From: Heliocidaris erythrogramma
Taxonomy: Eukaryota > Echinodermata > Echinoidea > Camarodonta > Echinometridae
Assembly (NCBI GenBank): GCA_025617745.1
Contig: CM046872.1
Coordinates: 372,001-436,000 of the forward strand
Direction of reading: 5' to 3'
DNA length: 64,000 nucleotides
Below, one piece after another: positions 58,180-64,000 of this stretch. Positions within the stretch are counted from its first letter, which is position 1. Each line of letters begins with the position of its first letter. The translations under genes were made by a program, and so were the position numbers. The notes beneath the pieces were generated by a model. That model made no database searches, was not told the origin of the DNA, and saw nothing but the letters and a program-made list of their open reading frames with translations.

Positions 58180-60520
58180 GTGGCTGCGTACGCGGAGTTC
58201 ATGCGCGCAAACGCCAATGAAATGTTGCAATTTGAAATTTGAAAATTAAAATCTTTTCACTAAAATCAAGATAAAATAAATCTCAGAATACCACCCCAGT
58301 TGTATAAATTATATATTTATGCCAGATTATGATGAATAGGTCACCAATATTGCTGTAATATTTAGATTCAATATGAATTTGAAAAGACAAGTAATGGTTT
58401 GGAATCAATTTTTCAGGAACAGAAAGTCAAAACTTTTTCCTGTACATGACATCCTAATCACGATAGAAGAATCACGTATTGCTAATTTCCACAATTTTCA
58501 GAACCTAGTGGTAATGCACATTTGTGTTAAGTTCAAGGTAAGAGTAGCAGCTTTGTGCTTCGCCATAAGAAATTAGGACACAGTTAAAATAGTTAATTCA
58601 TGCCTTATACGATAACTTTCATCATTATTATGGTGTCCTATACATGAAAGAGGAAAATGAGCTTTCATGTGCATTCTTTGAAAAAAAAATCGAGTCATTT
58701 TATCACGTTTTCAGAACCCTTATGGACCAAATTGAGCAGCAATCCACTTATTTTATACAATTTTATACAATTCGGTTTCTGACAGTGCCAGTTCAGACTG
58801 TCTGGGATAAGTCAGCAGAGAAAAATAGCTTCCCAATGATTTGTATAGTAACCAGAAAATTACGTTGAAGTATTGAGTAATTTACAATTAAACTTGGGTT
58901 TAATTTTTTCGAAGAGTACCCTGTACGTTTTCAGGGGGGAAAAAAGAAGAAAAAACAATAGACAGTGCTGTAATACAATACACAGCTAAATCTGTAGTTA
59001 TATCTATGTAATATAGATCTATATCTGTGTAATATTCATAGGCCCGTAGAGGTCGATGATACGCGATAATTATAGCGATGGATGTGTTTTTAGTGTTCAC
59101 TTGTTATAAATGTATGATTGTAGTACATCAACAGCATGTTTGGTTTGATGTTTTATTTATCAATGTCAATGATTTTGTTTCGCCTAACATCTTTGTAAGA
59201 TTTAGTTAAAATCTCTTAAACTTTCTTACGATCAGTTCATTTGCTGGTGATGTGTTTATTCTAACCATAATAAAGTAATCAGATTAAATTCAGATTCTAT
59301 GACAAATAAATTTAGTAAGAAATGTTTGAAAGATGTTTAGTTTATGACAAACTTAATGACATAAATTACTCGAATTACGTAAATAATTTCTCACACGTTA
59401 TTACTTTTATATTCTATTGCACTCATAGACGTATGGCACTATTGCAGGAAGGATCACTCTGTTTTTCTTATATACATGTACTCGTGTAGTTTTTAATGTA
59501 GAAAAGGTCTGAGCAAAAAACTGCTTGCAGTGGGTAGATTATAATTTATCATCAGGATCTTTATTAATCGAATTTGCGTGGATTCTCATCAGCTTGTTAA
59601 TATATAGTTTTCTGGGCCCTGCTTCACAAAACTTGCCATCAGTGACAAGTTGCAATAACGGTTGCAAGCTACTGAAATCCTTGCATCTGATTGGCTGAGA
59701 GCACATGTCGTTTGAAATCACTGACAAGACACTTGATGAACCCACTCCCCCCCCCCCATGTCATCTTGAGATGTCCATACATAAAAGTAATAATTGACAA
59801 ATAATTATTGTTTTCGACTGGTTTTAGTTATCATGTGCTTAGAATTCATTGCTTAAAGGGAATCTTGAGTTCTGGGAAAGGTGAAAAATAATTTGTGAGC
59901 TTTCTCATTCCTTTTATGTCAGTTTGGAAGAACATCATAGTAGAAACATCCCCTGAAAATGATTGCTCTCCAAATGCTCTTATATTCGTAATATGACTGT
60001 AAATAACTGAAATGTTCCGGCAAAACATTCAATCCGTTTGTGTGTGTATAGTCCCATATACCTATTTCTGTGTGCAGTACATGTGCTTTTCAGCGAGATG
60101 GGGTCGATTTCTTGTCTATTTTGACAAAACAACACAGTATAAAGCAATTCTTATGTAGGCATGGTCAGCCTTTCCCAATTCCTTTGAGACAGTTTCTTTT
60201 ACAATATAACTGCATGACCAGAACTCTGCATTATCTTTAACCTATTGCCTACGGGGAACTGAATGGCTCCTGTATTAATCCTATGAGAATTAGAGAATTC
60301 AGCAGTCAACCGGTTAAGATTCTCAGTATTCATGGTTCTTCCGTAATGCTTTATCACACATTTCGGCAAAATCCACATAATTTTTAGACTTCAAAGTCAT
60401 GTTTCCAAATCCATCAGTTTTGTTAAATATTATATGAAAACTAGTTTATATTTTATTCCAACAAGCAACCATTTTTCAGACAGCTCGCACAAGTTTACGA
60501 CTTGTTTACGTTTAAGCGCG
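58180..60520. other. No gene seen
   Basis: AT-rich with short frames only. A one-sided fragment of a hairpin-type element (gggccctgcttcacaaaacttg) lies at 59617, followed by a C run at 59749. Confidence 0.45.
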
Positions 60521-60524
60521 ACTG

Positions 60525-60710
60525 CTTTGTGCTTTGTGTTCACCTACAAAGTAGGTGAAGCATGAAGCTAACAATGGGTGAAGCGAGGTTTGACGGCAAA
60601 ACCATGTTTGACGCGTTTTCGATCTGACTAGTGGACGAAGGAGAAGCCATTGGACGGGTGAGCCGTTCTTGCACAAAGCGCGGTATGCACCTATAAACAC
60701 AAAGCACTCC
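60525..60710. mobile_element. Short hairpin element
   Basis: The left end gtgctttgtgttcacctac is inverted at the right as gtgcacctataaacacaaagcac-like text, enclosing about 150 bases. The 66-codon minus frame in it is not supported. Confidence 0.45.
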
Positions 60711-60817
60711 ACTGTAGCTGGGATGATCTAGGACGGCGTTCTAGACTAATATCCTGTCATGCACAGGCCATTTCTATGCCCATTTCTATGGGGCGCCAAG
60801 GGTAGCATGACTGATTA

Positions 60818-61600
60818 TGTTACGAAATCAATGATTTGTAATGAAATCAAGTTCACAAAGTGATTTCGTTACGAAATCAATCTTCATCAACTACTGCAAG
60901 TGATTTTGTTACAGAATCAACTACTGCAGGTGATTTCGTTACGAAATGAACTATTGCACGTGATTTTGTAACGAAATGAACTACTGCAGGTGATTTTGTA
61001 ACGAAATCAACTATTGCACGTGATTTCGTATCCGAAATAAAGAAACGATACTTCCGGCTATACTTTACCTTGACCAAAAATCAATTGGTGTCATCTATCA
61101 TCTAGATCAAATATGTAGATCTAGGTGTATGTTCATGAAACATACACAATAATGTAATCGCACTTTTTTTGTCAACAACGGGTATGCACCTTGGAAAGCT
61201 TGCAAAGCTATATGTATAGTTCATAGGCACGGGACAACAGTCAAACATTCTTTAAAATAGTTTTAAAAAAAGTAAATTTGAATACCAAAGCATTCTGTAT
61301 ATAATATTCTCAAAATTCATCGTAAAATTAGGCATTATATTTAAATATGCAGTCAAAACTAGTCCAAATATCTTACCTAGTCCAAGTTTCTTACCTTCTA
61401 CCGACTATACCTCATCAAACTATTCATCCGAACACATCCAGGGTATGTATGTGTATGCCGGCGCGGCCGGTGGCCAAACCTGGGCCTCCATATCGGTGGT
61501 ATGTCAATGTAAAGTATCGCCGGAAGTATCGTTTCTTTATTTCGGATACGAAATCACGTGCAGTAGTTGATTTCGTACAGTGTTGTGTGCTCCGAGCACT
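60818..61600. repeat. 33-bp palindrome-bearing array with inverted distal copy
   Basis: Six to seven units of gtgatttcgttacgaaatcaactactgca lie at 60820-61040. Each unit contains a near-perfect palindrome (gatttcgttacgaaatc). The last unit and its flank (gtatccgaaataaagaaacgatacttccggc) recur in reverse at 61510-61580. The minus frame through the array reads as an 11-residue repeat and is an artefact. Confidence 0.7.
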
Positions 61601-62167
61601 TTTGTGCGGAGGACTTCGTCGATAGCACGGGGCTGCGTATGGCATCAAGAAGAGGCCGTCCCTGAAACAAGTTTGATCATACATGTATCAATAATATGAA
61701 ATTTGGCGACTCTGAGCTTTACCTCACAAGCACCTCTCTCAATTGGTCTTTACTATTAAAAATGATTTTTTTTTGTTCTTGATGAAGAAAAAGATCTTTC
61801 TCCATAAAGAGTGTTATAAAAATGTTTATCATGGTAGAGTGGAAACTCAGTATAAAGAGGTCTGATACAACAATATTCCTGATATAACAAGGCAATATTT
61901 TGGTCTCAACTCTTTATATTCTTTTTTTTTAAAACTGATATAACGAGATTCTGGATTTTCCACCGTTTCCACCGTATATTTAATATTGATTTTTGTTACC
62001 ACCTTGAATGTAGTGAAAATGTAACGGGCAATTTTCAACCTACAACCTCCCCCCCCCCCCCCCCCCCCCCCCCTCCTTCGGCAGGAAAAAGGGGTATACA
62101 TCACAGGTACAGGTTGATTCCTACTTCTCTACCTTATACATGTAGTTCATTTGACAGAAAATCTGTT

Positions 62168-62545
62168 TTCCAATGATTCCCTCTCTCTCTTTCACCATTT
62201 CTCCCCTTGTGCTTTCCCTCCATTTCTCCCTCTTTATGCCCAAAATTCTCCACTTTCACACATCTTCCCTCAACTTTTTTATCTCTCCCCTTTTCCCCCA
62301 ATGATTCCCTCTCTCTCTATTTCTTCCCTTGTGCTTTCCCTCCATTTCTCCCTCTTTATGCCCAAAATTCTCCACTTTCACACATCTTCCCTCAACTTTT
62401 TTATCTCTCCCTTTTTCCCCCAGTGATTCCCTCTCCTTTTCACTATTTCTTCTCTTGTGCTTTCTGTATCCCTTTCTCCTTCTTTTTGCCCAATATTCTC
62501 CAATTACACACATCTCCTCTCAACTTTTTATCTCTCTTTTTTTTT
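62168..62545. repeat. Minisatellite, three units of about 122 bp
   Basis: Pyrimidine-rich units start at ccaatgattccctctctct (62172), again near 62299, and near 62420 as ccagtgattccctc. The first two are nearly identical, the third diverged. Open frames across them are artefacts. A 25-C run lies upstream (62049-62073). Confidence 0.8.
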
Positions 62546-62549
62546 TCTT

Positions 62550-64000
62550 TTTCCATTCTGCCAATTGTTGGTTTTGATCTCATTCCCGCACTCATACCTT
62601 TCTTTTCAATTGTTAGTTTCATTCACGACAAGCCTTGCATAGTAAATGTGTTTGAGCTCTTCCAGAGATGACAAAAATATTCAATTGATTTGAAATATAT
62701 TATTACTTCTGGAAAAATGTAGATATAGATGTTGTATCCAGGAAATGGTTGTCTTACAATTGAACATCAAAAATTCAATAGAATGCCCACCCCCCCCCAA
62801 AAAAAAAAAAAAAATAACAAAACAAAACAAACAAAACTGATTAGCTTCCAAAGTGTGTTTCATTAACAAATTAAACAACAAATGCCATAAAAAATAACAG
62901 TCCTCATATGCCATTAACAATAGAGTTATCATTCTTGACTGAGATACATGCATCTTTACAACATCAATTACAAAAAATGCTCTGGGCAAATACTTAGATG
63001 TGAACTCAGTTACCCAATTCCAATTTTATTTCTGACAGTGAAAATGAATATTCAAAATAAGACTCCTAGACTCCTCTTTTCCTCTGATACTTGAAGCAAA
63101 AACAGCAATAAAATTTTTACCACATTGTCACAGTGTAGCACACCCTCATGTAATAAACCCAACTTTCAGGGAAACTGATATCCATGTATAGGAATTAAAT
63201 ATCATGAAAAGATAGACTGAACAATGACGTACTAGCATTTTTAACATTTCTTATAAACAGTTATATACATGATAAATGTATATGCTATCTAAGCGTTATC
63301 AAGTTAACAACTAGACCAACATATATAAGTACATAATAATAAATACAACAATAAATCAAATGAAAGAAGAAAAAAAAATCTGTAGAAAAAATAATGTCAA
63401 TTTGAAAAGAAATATGATGTGAAGCAACAATAATGATGATCACATGAATGACCCGATTAAATAAAAGATGTTTGCCAGTAATCAAATAATGACTTTGTGT
63501 AAATGTTTACACTGATGGAACAACAGTTCTGATACATAAATATTTTTAAAATGTTCAATTCTACTATCACCTTTGCATAATGTTGAGATTTGTGCATGTC
63601 ATATCCAAGCCCCAATAAAAAAAAATATGAGAATAATGGTTGCATAGCTTAAATTAAAGTTCCACAGAGCTGCCCTCCCTTTTGATTTTTTTTTGCAAAG
63701 GTTAAAAAAATATATATACATACAGTAAACTTTGAAAAGAAAATACCCTAAAGAGGTAAAATGCAGGGAATATTTCCAATTTAAAAAAAATATCTTTGAA
63801 AATCTATCTTAGAACAGTAATAAAAATCTCAGTAATAAGGTGGAAGTAAAACATATATTTTTCTGTAAACATAGATCTTGACAAGGTGGGGGAAAACATA
63901 TCAACAGCAAAATTGTATGTAGGTCTACGCCTCTTCAAAGCCCCTGTTCTGTTCTGATCCAGGATTGAGTAAAAGAGGGGGCACAAAAATGAAAGTTTGT
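62550..64000. other. No gene seen
   Basis: AT-rich sequence to the window end with poly-A and poly-C runs (about 62788-62815) and short frames lacking domains or bias. Confidence 0.5.

Noticed and set aside
60877..61077. Minus-strand protein with 11-residue repeats
   Set aside because: It is the translation of a 33-bp DNA array; the period is a multiple of three by chance.
62151..62671. Ser/Pro/Phe-rich repeat protein
   Set aside because: It is the translation of a pyrimidine-rich minisatellite in several overlapping frames.

Overview
The window looks like nuclear DNA of a marine deuterostome, most likely an echinoderm of the sea-urchin type. The grounds are an intron-split gene family with animal-style GT/AG junctions, a tRNA with an internal Pol III promoter, a BEL/Pao retrotransposon, and very dense short repeats. 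Several repeats (the palindrome at 46985-47503, the hairpin at 22140-22317, the poly-G elements) resemble, from memory, repeats common in sea urchin genomes. The species cannot be named from sequence alone.

The main genic content is three tandem + strand copies of one gene. Copy 3 (46267-55845) is the most complete: eight exons whose phases agree and sum to a 450-residue type I membrane protein. It has a signal peptide, a MAM-like ectodomain, a Ser/Thr-rich stalk, one transmembrane helix with a basic stop-transfer, and a cytoplasmic tail with Tyr-x-x-Leu/Ile motifs. More such motifs continue to 56930 in a frame-broken extension. Copy 2 (33904-41610) lacks the first MAM exon and has a one-base deletion at the end of the membrane exon, so its predicted product has no tyrosine tail. 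Copy 1 (761-2376) shows only the membrane exon and a tail broken by a stop. Copies 1 and 2 also share several kb of 3' flank, so they are the more recent duplication.

Between copies 1 and 2 lie a broken minus-strand BEL/Pao element (about 13.4-20.84 kb), a Myb/SANT-like ORF beside it, two tandemly duplicated tRNA-Arg(UCU)-like genes (24926-24996, 25313-25383), a 48-codon minus-strand ORF behind a TATA box and octamer (29438-29659), and many non-autonomous elements: TTAA-flanked MITEs, an 803-bp MITE carrying two inverted tRNA-like sequences, and its second copy split by a LINE. Much of the remainder is arrays of degenerate short phrases, often arranged as inverted pairs, and poly-G elements. 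After 57 kb I see no gene, only hairpin elements and minisatellites.

The strongest candidate for something undescribed is the tandem MAM/stalk/TM/multi-tyrosine receptor-like cluster. It resembles paired immune-type receptors in layout, but that function is inference. Several one-base breaks could be assembly errors and need checking in reads.
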